This document shows, one piece after another, positions 32,697 to 43,477 of a stretch of DNA of 64,000 nt (its first letter is position 1; each line of letters begins with the position of its first letter). The stretch comes from Podocnemis expansa (Eukaryota > Chordata > Testudines > Podocnemididae): assembly GCA_007922195.1 (NCBI GenBank), contig ML682122.1:709661-773660 (forward strand), in the 5' to 3' direction. The notes beneath the pieces were generated by a model, which had not been told where the DNA came from, did no database searches, and saw only the letters and a program-made list of their open reading frames with translations. The translations under genes and the position numbers were made by a program.

Positions 32697-33281
32697 CTAA
32701 CATTCTTGTCTCCCCGGTGCCCTGGGGGCAGGTTGTAGGGATACTTTACAGACACTGACCCCGATCTGTTGCATGTCTTGGGTGACACGTTCCATAGAGA
32801 CTGCAATTTCCACAGCCTTCTGCAAGGTGAGTTGACCTTCAGTCAATAGACGTTTTCGTGTTGATTCACTGTGCCGGCCACACACCAGCCTGTCATGCAG
32901 CATTTCCTCTAACATGTTCTTGAAGTCACAGTGTGCTGCCAGCTTCCGCAGAGCTGCTACAAATTGTACAACTGATTCACCTTCACCTTGGTTCCTTTGG
33001 TAGAATTTATACCTCTCTGCAATTACTAGTGGCTTTGGGGAAAAATGTGCTCCCAGAACTTCCACTAGGTCCCTGTAAGGTTTCTGCTCTGGCTTCTCCG
33101 GATAAAGCAAATCACATAGTAAATTATAAGTCTTAACTCCAATGACCATTAGAAAAACTGGTACCTTCTTCTCATTAGTTATGTCATTTGCTATTAGAAA
33201 ATTTTGAAATCGGGCTGTATATGTCAGCCACGAATCTGCCGAATGATCATATGCGTCAAGAGTTGTAGTAAGTAAAGCCAT
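32697..33281 (-). CDS. Gypsy gag capsid region, open frame of 194 codons
   Basis: The start is the ATG ending at 33,281, near the 5' LTR. The protein has a retrotransposon capsid look: DSWLTYTARFQNFLIAND, then LLCDLLYPEKP, then YKFYQRNQGEGESVVQFVA and LRKLAAHC near residue 115. This is the common Ty3/gypsy gag core. It ends in QEC followed by TAG, at the point where the first CCHC zinc knuckle should begin. The domain is open over its length, which is unusual for this decayed element. It forms the particle coat in active relatives. Confidence 0.85.
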   Translation of the reverse strand: MALLTTTLDAYDHSADSWLTYTARFQNFLIANDITNEKKVPVFLMVIGVKTYNLLCDLLYPEKPEQKPYRDLVEVLGAHFSPKPLVIAERYKFYQRNQGEGESVVQFVAALRKLAAHCDFKNMLEEMLHDRLVCGRHSESTRKRLLTEGQLTLQKAVEIAVSMERVTQDMQQIGVSVCKVSLQPAPRAPGRQEC

Positions 33282-33566
33282 GATGCCCTCTTGTGGTTAT
33301 TGTTTGTCTCTTCACTTAACAGCAGGCAGACCAGCTTTCAGAATAGCCAGCCAGCCTTATCTCTTCCTTGTACTTAACAGGCAGATCAGCTTTCAGAATA
33401 GCCGGCTAGCCCTTAGGCAAACAGATCAGCTTTCACAGCTACAACCCAACCCCCATGAAAGCAGTAAAATAAAGTTTTGCTTCTTACATTGCATTCTGGT
33501 TTTCCAAAGTTGCCAGAATTGTTGAGGATAGCCAACTCCATCACAAATCCCACCCCCATCACCAGA

Positions 33567-33753
33567 TGTAGAGTTTTAGGGGAAATTATAATACAATAAG
33601 GAGAGGCAGCATGTTCAGAGCTGTGTAAGGAGTCTTTATTGAAAGAGAACTGAGAGAGAGAGGACCCACAGACAGGTTTTCCAAGCACCAAAACGACCCT
33701 CCCATTTATCACTATGACAACCCCAATGACCCTAGGTAGTCCAAAACACCACA
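33567..33753 (-). repeat. 5' LTR of the gypsy element
   Basis: This is the partner of 29,793-29,979 and would contain the promoter for minus-strand transcription. After its inner end the minus strand reads TCTGGTGATGGGGGTGGGAT. A primer-binding site is expected here, but I cannot assign the tRNA. Confidence 0.92.
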
Positions 33754-33758
33754 CCCAT

Positions 33759-34025
33759 AACCCAGTGTATAAAATTAAAAGAAACCACCCTTCTTTCCCA
33801 ATGGTCTCTTCTCTGTGACCACTGCCTCCAGATGTCCCTGAAGGAAGGTTGACAGGGCTACTGACCTGAAGCAAAATGCCTCAGAGTTGGGGAAAACAGC
33901 CTGCTGTCTGCTCCTGTCTCAGCTTCTCCCCTTGCACAGAGCACAAGTGCTCTCCTCAGTGCAACTGCCCTGGGCTGGCTGCTTGATCTCACACATCTGA
34001 CCACTACACTAGCAGGGAACCTTGC
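33759..34025. other. Unassigned sequence between two retroelements
   Basis: No gene or terminal repeat is recognised in this interval. Confidence 0.35.
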
Positions 34026-34108
34026 CGAGCATGCTCAAAGCTACACAGTACATGCTGGAAACTTCTGGGTCTAGGCAGCTAAATCTGCCCAGCAACAGTG
34101 ACCCAGTC
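34026..34108 (+). repeat. Repeat fragment shared with 27,346-27,430
   Basis: GAAACTTCTGGGTCTAGGCA and ATCTGCCCAGCAACAGTGAC match the sequence after the assembly gap. It lies directly before the Tx1-like LINE remnant. Confidence 0.65.
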
Positions 34109-34109
34109 C

Positions 34110-35715
34110 GGTGTAGCATTGGTCCACTGCTCTATCTCGCTGTTTAACTTTCCGCCACCCATCTCTCCCCGGATGAGAACTGGCATGATTTGGAGGACAG
34201 GGTCGTTGAGCGGCTGCGGAGATGGACAGGCCTACTGTGGTCCCTCTCCCTTTGTGGGGGGACACTGGTGGTCAACCAACTCATCCTGTCCATGCTCTGA
34301 CATCGGCTCAACACCATGGTCCCGCCCCAGACATTCTTAGCCCATCTCCAGAAGATAGTTCTGGAGTTCTTCTGGCCAGGACTGCACTGGGTCTCTGCAG
34401 GGATCTTGAGTCTCCCCCTGGAGGAGGGAGGGCAGGGCCTGTGCTGTGTCCATTATGGTGCAGGTAGTCTGGCGTGGAGCCAACTGGCACTCACCCTCCT
34501 CTGCCACTAGAGACGGCTCCAATATGACTGGCAGCAATTTAACATCCATCTGAGAGGTAGTCTGGGAGAGCTCTCTGAGCTGCCAGCTTTCTACCAGGAC
34601 CTCCTCTGGACCTGGTGGCTTGTCTCGGCCTTCAGGGCCCTTGTGCCCACCAAGGGGGAGGACATCCTCGCTTAGCCCCTGCTACACAACTTCCACCTTC
34701 ATGTGCATGTGGTGCGGGCCCCCTCTGTGACAAAGAGGCTGGTCCTGGCAGGCATCATCAGGGTCAGAGACCTCCTAGACTATGCCCAGGGTGACTGGGT
34801 GGATCCTCTCATGCTCACCCAGCACATAGGGCTTCCCACCCTTTGAACCCTCTGGTGCCTACTCCAGAAGGTGAAGGCGGCCCTGTCCCCCTCTGCTCAG
34901 GCCTAATTCGAGCGGGTCTTGCGAGAAGGTACTCCCCACCCCCATCTCAGTCCTGGCCCTCTAAGGCTTGTGATCAGAAACCCAGCCCCACAAGCCCCTT
35001 TGGCCACCCCTCCAACACCCTGAGCTGGCTGCTGGTTTTGCAACCAGCCCCCTTCTGAACCATGCCCCTTAAATATCTGTACATGCTCGTGCTTCACACC
35101 ATCCATTTCCTTCCCCTCTTGCCTGCCCTGACACTAAGTGGCGAGACCTCATTCCACCTGTGGAGGGCAAGGACCACCGGTGGGCTAGCCTTCACTCCAC
35201 CTTGACCCCACGGCCTGCCGGGGACATCAGCTGGTGGCCTCCATGGAGCCAGGATCATGGGTGTATACTTGGTGTGGTTCACCACCCACCCTGAAGCTTG
35301 CCCCTTCTGTGGCGTGAGGGAGACCCTGGCGCAAACCTACCTAGAGTGCACCTGGTTGCAGCCCCTTTTCTGGCTCCTCCAGACCTCTTATTGAGGTTCT
35401 GGCTGCACTTCTCCCCACACCTGTTCCTCTACACACTACCCATCCGTGGTCCCACGAAGTTGCGGGACCTACTCACCAACCTCCTTCTGGCCTAGGCAAA
35501 ACAGGCCATCTACAGGACCAGGAAGAGGAGGTTGGCTGGGGAAGGGGCCTGTGACTGTGGGGCCTATTTCTGGTCTGTCATCCGCACACATCTCTGGGCA
35601 GAGTTCCTCTGGGCGGCGTCTGCGGGCTCCCTTGGTAGCTTCCAGGAGCAGTGGGTGCTGTCCAAGGTTCTCTGCTCAGTGTCCCCTTCTGAATCCCTCA
35701 TTCTGAACCTGTGAC
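34110..35715 (+). mobile_element. Tx1/L1-like LINE, C-terminal ORF2 remnant
   Basis: Plus-strand translation gives the region after the RT core: VVERLRRWTGLLWSLSLCGG, then TLVVNQLILSML, then VLEFFWPGLHWVSAGILSLP. Much later comes a Cys-containing stretch (FCGVRETLAQTYLECTW) typical of the end of L1/Tx1 ORF2. The wording closely resembles Tx1-type proteins of vertebrates. Several stops and shifts interrupt it, it is GC-rich unlike its neighbours, and it lacks the endonuclease and RT core. Confidence 0.75.
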
Positions 35716-35924
35716 CTCACATCAGTCCCTGTTATTTCATTTGATGTCCCCTGAAATTATTTGAAAGATGGTCTAGTGCCACATCCCCATAGTCTGGGGA
35801 AGGGTTTTAGAAGTGGGTGGGCCTGCACCCACACATAACCATTCATTTCAATAGGAACAGTGACCTAGCAAGAGTAACTCAGACCCCAGCAAGTCTCTTA
35901 AAGAGACACTCCTCATCTAAGTCC

Positions 35925-36078
35925 ATGGGTTACACTTGCACTTCCTGGGCAGCAGCAATATCATGCTGCTGACCGTCCTGGTTTACACCTGGTATGCAGC
36001 CATCTATATATAACCTAGTGATCAAGAACCCAAGGGCCTGCCTACTGCTGATAGAGGCCATGTAACCCACTCCAGGCA
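35925..36078 (+). pseudogene. Olfactory receptor fragment (OR12-like), TM3 to TM4
   Basis: Plus-strand reading gives LHLHFLGSSNIMLLTVLVY, aligning with LHFFHFLGSSEGVLLAIMAY of the OR at 26,503. After a frameshift it continues YNLVIKNPRACLLLIEAM, aligning with YRLVMNTQACLRLAVGSW. The DRY motif is lost (YTWY) and a TAA falls in the loop. It is a short dead relative of the same gene group. Confidence 0.72.
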
Positions 36079-36125
36079 AGCATGTACTGAGGCATGGAGA
36101 TGACTCATAGATTAACAGACTCATA

Positions 36126-36893
36126 GGCCATGTCCACACGTAGCTGGTTAAATCGATTCTACTTGAATTGATTTAACCAAAGTGAAATAAAACTTGTTAA
36201 ATTGATTCAAGTTAAATAGATTTAACAGGTCCAGATGAATAAAACCCAAATCAAACTAACATGTCTGGATACTGGACTTGCTAATTTGATTTGGGAGAAG
36301 GGCAACCTGGGAGGAGTGGCAACATGGCCCCCGGGCATAGATCACCCTGTCCCCTGCATCTCCCACTGCTGGTGTGACTGGGGGCACCCTGCATGCCCCA
36401 CTTCTTGCAGGGCAGCGGGGGCAGGAAAGCCAGGGTTCCAGGCTCACCCACGCACACACTTCCCCATAGCTGGTGGGCAGGAAGGTGGGGGAGCCAGCTC
36501 AGCCCCCTTGTCAGGCTTGCCACCTGCCACAGGGGCAGTGGGTCAAAGAGAAGGCTCGCCCCCCTTGCCAGGCTTGCCAGCTGCTGCCCGGGTGGCTGGT
36601 AGGCAGCCGGCAAGCCCAGAAATCATGGAACACAGATCAGCTCCCTGGCCAGGGTGCTGGGGGCGGGATTTCCTTGCAGGGTGCCATGCACCCTGCGAGG
36701 AAGGTCAACTCTTACATCAACATGTGGGTCTTACCGATATAACAGAGACAGATGGGGTTATTTCAAAATCACAGTTTCAAAATACCCTCATTTTGATATC
36801 AAATCATGTTTTATTTTATCAAAATAATTTTCCTTATTTCAAAATCAGGGAGCTCCTTATTTCGAAATAAGGAAAGATTGTCTGGATATGTAC
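36126..36893. mobile_element. GC-rich Harbinger-type MITE
   Basis: The left end is GGCCATGTCCACACGTAGC and the right end is a degraded inverse (TGTCTGGATATGTAC). ATA and ATT flank it. Subterminal words are AAATCGATTTAAC on the left and TTATTTCGAAATAAG on the right. The interior of about 370 bp is GC-rich with repeats around GCTTGCCA, as in 11,950-12,420. It has no coding capacity. Confidence 0.65.
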
Positions 36894-36914
36894 ATTTTTA
36901 AATTGAAATAACAT

Positions 36915-37215
36915 AGATTTTAAGGTAAGAAACGATCATCACGACCATCTAGTCTTGCTCTGTGCACATTGTAGGGCACAGAACATTACCTACCCACTCC
37001 TGTAAGACCTATAGCCTCCAAATGAGTTACTAAGAACCTCAATTCAGATTTAAAGATGTCAAGTTACCGATAAACCATTGTTTAACTTGTTTAAACCTGC
37101 TAGTTACTCATTCTCCATGCTGAAGAAGGAAGAGAATTAAAAACAGGCTATGTGGTAATCTGGCCTGGAAGAAAATTCCTTCTCACCCCCTCACCCCCAA
37201 CATGGTTTTAGGAAG
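36915..37215 (-). mobile_element. Old CR1/L3-like LINE tail
   Basis: GACCATCTAGTCTTGCTCTG, then CCACTCCTGTAAGACCTATA, then GAAAATTCCTTCTCACC are parts of a widespread reptilian CR1/L3-type repeat in reverse orientation. It is strongly diverged. Confidence 0.65.
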
Positions 37216-37260
37216 ATGCACCATCTGGACACTTGGGAAAGAAGTCTTGGTAGTAACTTA

Positions 37261-38735
37261 GGGTATGTCTACATCTAAAAACACTAGATCAACCTAATTA
37301 TTTCAAATTAACTCATTTGAACTCAGTCAAATTAATTCAAATTACTTAATACAAATTACCATGTCCATGCCAGAAGACTAAGCTGACCTAGCATGTCCAT
37401 ACAGGCACTTGCTAGGTTGGTTTAGGAGGGGTGTATTATGGGATGTGTGCCAACAGGGCACCTGACAAGTTGCCCAAATCCCCTAGGAAATCCTATTAAG
37501 AAAGATAGTGAGCTCAGCACTTTTCATGGTGCCTGACAACATATAGCACAAGGAGGTCATGGAGCATGATCTATTCATGCTATTTGCCAGGGGAGTACTT
37601 GACACCTGCTATCCAGTGCCCAGTGCCCTTTTCACCTGCAGCATGCTCTGTCTGGACCCTGACAGTGCAGAGCGAGGCAGCAGCACCACCACCATGCTGA
37701 CACTCCAAGATGCTTTACTGACTTTGCCTTCTGTGTCCCATTGCTTCTGGGCATGGCAAGCCATCAGCGACTGGTGGGACCACACTGTCCTCACCATCTG
37801 GGATGATGCACAGTGGCTTCAGAATTTCTAGATGAGGAAGCAGACATCCTTTGAGCTGGTCTGTGAGCTCACCCTGGTCCTGCAGCGCATGGACATCCAG
37901 TTCAGACCTGCCTTTTCTGTGGACAAGTGAGCGGCCGTAATGTTCAGGAAGATGGAAACCCCTAAGTCAAACTGCTGCATTGTCCACCACTTTGGCATCG
38001 GGAAGGCCACTGTTGGAGATGCCCTCCTGCAGGTCAGCAGGGCCATCACCCGGGTCCTGCTAGCCTGCCTCATCACTCCAAACAACCTGTAGAACACCCT
38101 CAATGGTCTTGCCGAACTCAGCTTCACCCACTGTGAGAGCATCATGCATGGGACCCACATCCCCATCTGAACCATGGAACACTGGGTCACGGACTACAGG
38201 AACCAAACGGGCTACTGCTCTGTGGTCCTGCAAGCCCTCATGGACCATTAAGAGTTCTTCAAAGACATTTATGTGGGCTGATTGGGGAAGGCACTCAGTG
38301 CCTATGTAATCAAGAATTCTGCCCTGTACAGGTGTATGAAGGTGGGTACCCTCTTCCCCCAACACACCATCTCCCTCAGAGATGTGCAGGTGCCTGTCCT
38401 GATCATGGACGATGCGACCTACCCCTTGCTTTCCTGGCTTATGAATCCCTACACTGCCAACTTGGATGCCAGCAGGGAGCTATTTAACCAAAGGTTCAGT
38501 GGGTGCCACCAGGTCATGAAGCATGCCTTTGGATGGTTCAAGGCACGGTGAAGGGCCCTCCTGATATGCCTACACCTCACCAAGTGCACCATCCAAAAGG
38601 TTGTCAATACTTGCTACATCCTCCATAATCTTTGTGAGCTGTGGGGGGGAAGGGTTCCCCAATTCTGGGAAGCCGAATTCAAACATCTTGCTGGATATCT
38701 TGAGCAGCCTGACACCCCGCCCCAGATACAGTGAG
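37261..38735 (+). mobile_element. Ancient Harbinger copy, right end lost
   Basis: The left end is GGGTATGTCTACATC after TTA. Palindromes (TTCAAATTAACTCATTTGAA) follow, then a decayed transposase. I find no Myb-like gene and no right terminal repeat, so the element is truncated. Confidence 0.72.
37559..38700 (+). pseudogene. Ancient Harbinger transposase
   Basis: The peptide ISDWWDHTVLTIWDDAQWLQNF near 37,770 aligns with DWWERVVLQTW of copy 1. Later pieces include HFGIGKATVGDALLQVSRAI near 37,990, an altered first catalytic block (IMHGTHIP, with Gly for Asp) near 38,140, and FNQRFSGCHQVMKHAFGWFKAR near 38,490. At the third acidic site the residue is Lys. Many stops and shifts are present. This gene is far older than the two complete copies and shows that the family was active here over a long period. 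Confidence 0.8.
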
Positions 38736-39069
38736 CCCAGTGTTAGTTGCTGGCTCCGTGTTCTTGGAGAATCAGGGCATAGTAGGCAGCCACTGTGACT
38801 CACACCCCCCACATCACCTCCAGCCTCTTCTTGAACCACAAACCAGAAAAAGTGAAACCAGAAAAAGTGGGAGGCACATCTTAAACCCCATTAAACAAGG
38901 GTGCTGGAATTACGTCTACTCCTCTATCCTCATCTACATGAAAGATGTGAGCTATTAGCACACTGAATGGGCAGCAGAAACTTCCTTTAAATCAAGGATG
39001 GAACCAGAGTTAGCATACTTAATGCAGAACCAAGCTCCAAGACAGGAGTCATACTGAACTCTGAGGTTC

Positions 39070-39185
39070 AAATTGAATCGAATCAAATCATAGAGTTGGA
39101 AGGGACCTCATGAGATCATCTAGTCCAGCCCCCTGGGGTTTGAATCCAGGACCTTCTGCATGTAAAGCAGATGTGTGAAGCAGGG
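39070..39185 (-). mobile_element. Possible tRNA-derived SINE with a CR1-like tail
   Basis: The left part is the reverse complement of a CR1-type tail (CATAGAGTTGGAAGGGACCT then GATCATCTAGTCCAGCCCCC). Next to it, the minus strand reads TACATGCAGAAGGTCCTGGA followed by TTCAAACCC. This contains a box-B-like GGATTCAAACC, as in tRNA-derived SINEs. Cryptodire turtles carry SINEs with this head and tail plan. The head is short and box A is unclear. Confidence 0.45.
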
Positions 39186-39234
39186 AAACACTGCATCATG
39201 AGGGATCTCTTGCCCTGAGACAAATGAACTCATG

Positions 39235-40850
39235 CCAACATACATGCAGCTCACCAGTTATCAGACCAACTCTAGTCAATAGATCTTCAATGGATATCCA
39301 ACATATTGAATCTGCCTGATTACACTGAAATTTCCCTCAGAAGATAACCACCCATTACTAGGAATCATCAGCTCCTATTCTCCACCTAAACAAAACACCT
39401 CTGGTATACTTCCTTAAGTCATTATTTACCCCAAGACAATCCTAGTGTTCTGCCTTGAACCATTGTTTCTTCCCTACAGAAGTCCCTACTCAAGTTCAAA
39501 ATTGGAGTTAGTTCTGAATCTGTTCTGATTCCTGAAAGTGTCCTGATGGCTGGATCCAAAGTCTGCATCAGGTCCACTGGGAATTCACCTTTTTCTGGCT
39601 CATTGTGGTGGGGGTTCTGTCTGTCTCCAGCACTCCAGACCCTAGAGATGAACAGTGTGGTTCCAGGGTACCTGCTGCACTGAGTAGTCAGACCCCACCA
39701 CACTCCTTCTCTCTCTCTCTCCCCCCCTCTTAGTCCAAATATAACTCTCTAAACCTGATCTTTTGTAATCCACTTTGGCTAGTTTTCCCCAATACTACAA
39801 TTGAAACTGGGTAATATTCCCTCTCTTGGTATGGTTATTAATATTGTAACTGTTTGGGTATTTTTCCTTCCTTTTTATTATTATGCATAAGTTTCATGTA
39901 CCTGACAATAAAGTAACTCTTCTAATCAAGCCGGTTGCCAGATTTCCTTAATGTTCTTGGCTTCCTTTTATTGCTCTGCAACAACGTTATTTTACCTAGT
40001 GAAAGATCCCTGTGATACCCAACTACTTGTAAGATTTGTTCATTAAGAGGGTTACCAATGTGCCAAACCTATGGCATATAAGGGTAACAGCTGAACATGC
40101 TACTTTGATCCAGCCTGTGGAGTCCAGGAGCATATAAGGGCAACAGCTGTAAGTGCTGTTTTGACCCAGCCTGCTCAGATGTGTGCTAAAGGCTAGTCCA
40201 GTGCAGTATCAGGGACACATAAGGGCAGCAGCAGAGAAGTGCTATATAACTCAGCCTCCTGTGTTCAGGGACATATCAGAGGTCAGCTGAGAGTGCTGAT
40301 AGACCTAGTTAACTCAGACACACTTTGAAACCCAGTCTTGGGAAATTTAGGTCTTCTAAGGGTGGGTCTATTGGGAGGGAGTTCATAGAATCATAGAATC
40401 ATAGGGTTGGAAGGGACCCCACAAGGTCATCTAGTCCAACCCCCTGCCAAAAAAAGCAGGACCACTCCCATTAGATCATCCCAGTCAGTGTTTTATCCAG
40501 CTGGGACTTGAACACCTCCAGAGATGGAGATTCCACCACCTCCCTAGGCAACTTATTCCAATGCTTCACCACTCGCCTAGTAAGGAAGTTTTTCCTAATA
40601 TCCAGCCTGGACCGCCCCAGCTGTAACTTGAAGCCATTGCTTCTCGTTCTGCCCTCTGTTACTACCGAGAACAGTCGAGCTGTAGAGTTGTAGAAGGGAA
40701 AAGAGATCTCCATATAGAAATACACATGACACAAGCAGTACACTAATAGAAATGCAACCTTCCCCCCACCAGTGGAAATAACCCTAATAAATGAGCACAC
40801 TCCAAGATTGTGAGCAAAGTTGGTAGCATCAGCGGGGAGAGGTCATCTTC
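39235..40850 (-). repeat. Unclassified repeat, left arm of an inverted pair
   Basis: Large parts are the reverse complement of 42,030-43,230. Examples are AGATCCCTGTGAT near 40,005 (against 42,466), TTGGGTATTTTTCC near 39,854, TGCCTGATTACACTGAAAT near 39,316, and AATAACCCTAATAAATGAGC near 40,777. It contains AATAAA and three imperfect tandem units of about 60-70 bp with CATATAAGGGCAACAGCTG (about 40,073-40,290). A CR1 copy interrupts only this arm. It may be an LTR-type repeat, but I cannot classify it. Confidence 0.7.
40385..40682 (-). mobile_element. CR1 LINE 3' end inserted in the inverted-repeat arm
   Basis: It begins with CATAGAATCATAGAATCATAGG (plus strand), the reversed CR1 tail, and encodes on the minus strand [23 protein letters not shown]. 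It is well preserved and truncated at the 5' side at about 40,682. The matching point in the opposite arm has no insert. Confidence 0.92.
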
Positions 40851-41169
40851 TGGGATGTGCTGAAGGACCAGTTGCTCAGAGAGGAATGCTAAGGGATAGG
40901 CCTGCTACTAGGCGTCCTGACATCCCTCCTCCTCCCCTGCCCATACTGAGACTGAGATGTGATCATGCATAAAAGTCAGAAGTGGTTGCAAAATATATGA
41001 AAAAGATAAAACTTCAGTCTGGATATGTGAATAAGTGGATTCCAGAAAGAGCATGCCAATACAGCCCAATACCAAGATATGGTATGGATACATTCTCAAA
41101 AGATTATACATGGACACCTCACCCCTCTTAAACATAACTCACTAAGAAAGAGTGATGGATAGAAGTATT

Positions 41170-41790
41170 TTGATTGAACCAACAGGGACAAGGTAAAGGC
41201 TTTAATAGGAGAATTGCAAGCAGATTGAGGGAAGTGATTATTCTATTCTGCACTGGTGAAGCCACATTTGAAGAACTGTGTCTGGTTTTGGGTCCAAATA
41301 CAGAAAGGATGTGCACTAATTGGAGAGAGAGTCCAGACCAGGGCAACAAAAATTATTAGGGGACTGGAGCACATTAATTACAAGAAGAGGCTGAGGGAAT
41401 TAGACATGATTCCTCTTGTCAGTTTCCAAAGGGATAGCTATGTTAGTCTAGCCCAGCAAAAAAAAAAAAAAGGAGTCATGTGGCACAAAGTGGGATTTTC
41501 TCCCACAAAAGCTCATCCAAAAAATAATTCATCTTGCAGGAGAGAAGAGTGAAGAGGGATTTGTTAGCAGCTTTTAACTGTCTAATAGGGGGTTCCAGGA
41601 AGGATGGAGGTAGGCTGTTATCAGTGGTGGCAGATGACAGAAGTAGAAGCAATGGTCTCAAGTTGCAGTGGGAGATGTCTATATTGAACATAAGGAAAAT
41701 TTGTTTTTTTTTTTCCATTTGGACCTGCATAAGGAAAACTCCCCCCCCCCCTTGGAGCTGGTGAAGCACTGGACTTGGGCGGTGAGGAGT
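41170..41790 (+). mobile_element. CR1 LINE fragment with a secondary insertion
   Basis: Plus-strand pieces are CTGGTGAAGCCACATTTGAA near 41,252, GGACTGGAGCACATTAATTA near 41,360, and GAGAAGAGTGAAGAGGGATT near 41,541. These form the usual C-terminal CR1 order. About 120 bp of Penelope-like sequence sits between the second and third. The last part has a poly(T) and a poly(C) run. Confidence 0.88.
41424..41540. repeat. Rearranged Penelope-like fragment inside CR1
   Basis: The first part (GGGATAGCTATGTTAGTCTA, poly(A), AGGAGTCATGTGGCAC) has the orientation of the copy at 26,190. The next part (AAGTGGGATTTTCTCCCACA followed by AAAGCTCATCC) has the opposite orientation. It corresponds to the hairpin and GAAA-box side of the hammerhead-like motif. 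The insert is therefore a chimera of two orientations. Confidence 0.5.
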
Positions 41791-42029
41791 GCCAAAAAAT
41801 TCTAATGTACTGTGTTGGGGATAGGCCAGTTCCAGTAAATATACATTGATTTGGATTATCCTAACATTTTCCCAAACATAGCCCATGTCTGTTGACCTCC
41901 TGGGTACAGAGGAGCCAGGATTCTCTCTTTGTAGCTCTCCGGCATTCTCACATTATCTAGATGTGTTATGTTTCATTGTAACATTGTCCTAACTATCCCC
42001 AGGCAGCCCCATCCCCTCCACACTTTGAC

Positions 42030-43400
42030 ATCACCCCCTATTACAAACTTTGCCCACCAACTCAGGGTATGCTCATTTATTAGGGTTACTTTCTCTTTGG
42101 GGAAGCTGGTACTTCTATTGTTGTCCTTCTTGTGTCACTTGTGTTTCTATATAGGTGTGCCTGAGCGGACCGGGTCTATCAGCACTCTCAGCTGACCCCT
42201 TATGTGTCCCTGAACTCAGTAGGCTGGGTCACACAGCACTTCTTAGCTGCTACCCTTATGTGCCTATGTTCCACACCAAACTAGGCTTGATTATGGATCT
42301 TGAGCAGGGTGGGTCACACAGCACTTCTCAGCTGCTACCCTTATATGCCACTGGACTCAATCAGGCTGGGTCAAAACAGCACTTGTCAGCTGTCACCCTT
42401 ATATGCGCCTAGAGTCAATCAGGCTACTACCCCCTTAATGAGCAAACCTTACAGGGTTGTGGGCATCACAGGGATCTTTGGCTAGGTAATGAAAGCATTG
42501 CTGCAAAGTGATATAGAGAAACCAAGACCACAAAGGAGAGGGAATGATGTCTTAGAAGCGTCTGGAAACTGGCTAGATAACAAAAAGCATTTTATTGCTA
42601 GGAATCTAAAACTTGCAATAATAATAATAACAAAAGGAGAGAAGACTACCCCAAAATACCCAGATACAGCATTGATAAACATACAAGGAAAGAAAAACAC
42701 CCAGCTACAATATTACCTAGATTCTACTGTATCAGGCCTAGAGAGAGAGTCATAATTAACAAAAAAAGGGAGAGAGCCTGGGAGAGAGAGAAGTTGGGGG
42801 GGGGATCTCACCACTCTGTAGCAGAAAGGTTTCCAAGTTGTGCAGATCAGGGTCAGAGGCTGGATGGAAACAAAGCTCCCACAGCAATCAGCAAAGAAGA
42901 AGAAAAGCCAAATCCCAGTGGAAGTGATAAAGGTTTAGGTCCAAGCATCAGGACTCAGGACTCAATCCAGACTCACACAGGATTCAGACACGATCCAGTC
43001 AGGACTTGCACAGGACACACACTACTGTGCTGTTGGATATGGGTAAAGGTTTCTATAAGGACTTGTTTTAGTCCCCAATACACATTCCTGGCTGGGTGTA
43101 ATGGTTCAGAGAAGCTCACACTACAATCAGGCAGACCCCGTATTTTGGGTATCAATTATCATTTCTGTGACTAGAATGGTCTAATAATTGCTGAGTTTAT
43201 TCGTGTTGGTTTGAGATACCCCGTCATGCAATGCTTCCCGGCTTCTTCAATCCTCGAGTTCAGTGCGGTTCCTGTTTCTTCAATCCCAGAGTTCAGTGCA
43301 GTTCTTGCTTTGGAGCATGGCTCTCCATAATCAATGCAAATGAAGCTCAATTTACTGTGCTGATGGCTTTTATAAGCACTGTTTGTGTGAACATAGCCCA
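42030..43400 (+). repeat. Unclassified repeat, right arm of the inverted pair
   Basis: This is the partner of 39,235-40,850 on the opposite strand. It opens with TATGCTCATTTATTAGGGTT and has four tandem-like units of about 60-70 bp around CTCAGCTGCTACCCTTATATG (42,180-42,420). An AT-rich part with AATAATAATAATAAC follows, then a GAGAGAGAGAAGTTGG stretch and the end part with TTCAGTGCAGTTCTTGCTTTG. No coding region is seen. Confidence 0.7.
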
Positions 43401-43477
43401 CAACTTCAGTTGGAGGATTGGGGAAATCTAGCTCAATTTTAATTGTAAGTCAGTTTTAGAAAGTTATACCTGAACTG

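Larger units (their letters stand above)
29793..33753 (-). mobile_element. Ty3/gypsy-type LTR retrotransposon, internally deleted
   Basis: Two 187-bp LTRs (29,793-29,979 and 33,567-33,753) bound the element, with TG...CA-type ends. The 5-bp duplication CCCAT flanks it at 29,788-29,792 and 33,754-33,758. Read on the minus strand the order is gag, zinc knuckles, protease, part of the reverse transcriptase and integrase, which is the gypsy order. A purine-rich tract (AGAGGGGGAGGAATA) precedes the 3' LTR. RT from the catalytic YLDD onward and RNase H are missing. By eye the LTRs differ at about 11 of 187 positions. No envelope gene is seen. Confidence 0.93.

Noticed and set aside
29793..33753. 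An endogenous retrovirus with an envelope
   Set aside because: After integrase there is no room or sequence for an envelope gene, and the order and motifs fit a Ty3/gypsy retrotransposon.
39070..39185. A functional tRNA gene
   Set aside because: Only a box-B-like part is present, next to a CR1 tail. There is no complete cloverleaf, so a SINE remnant is more likely.
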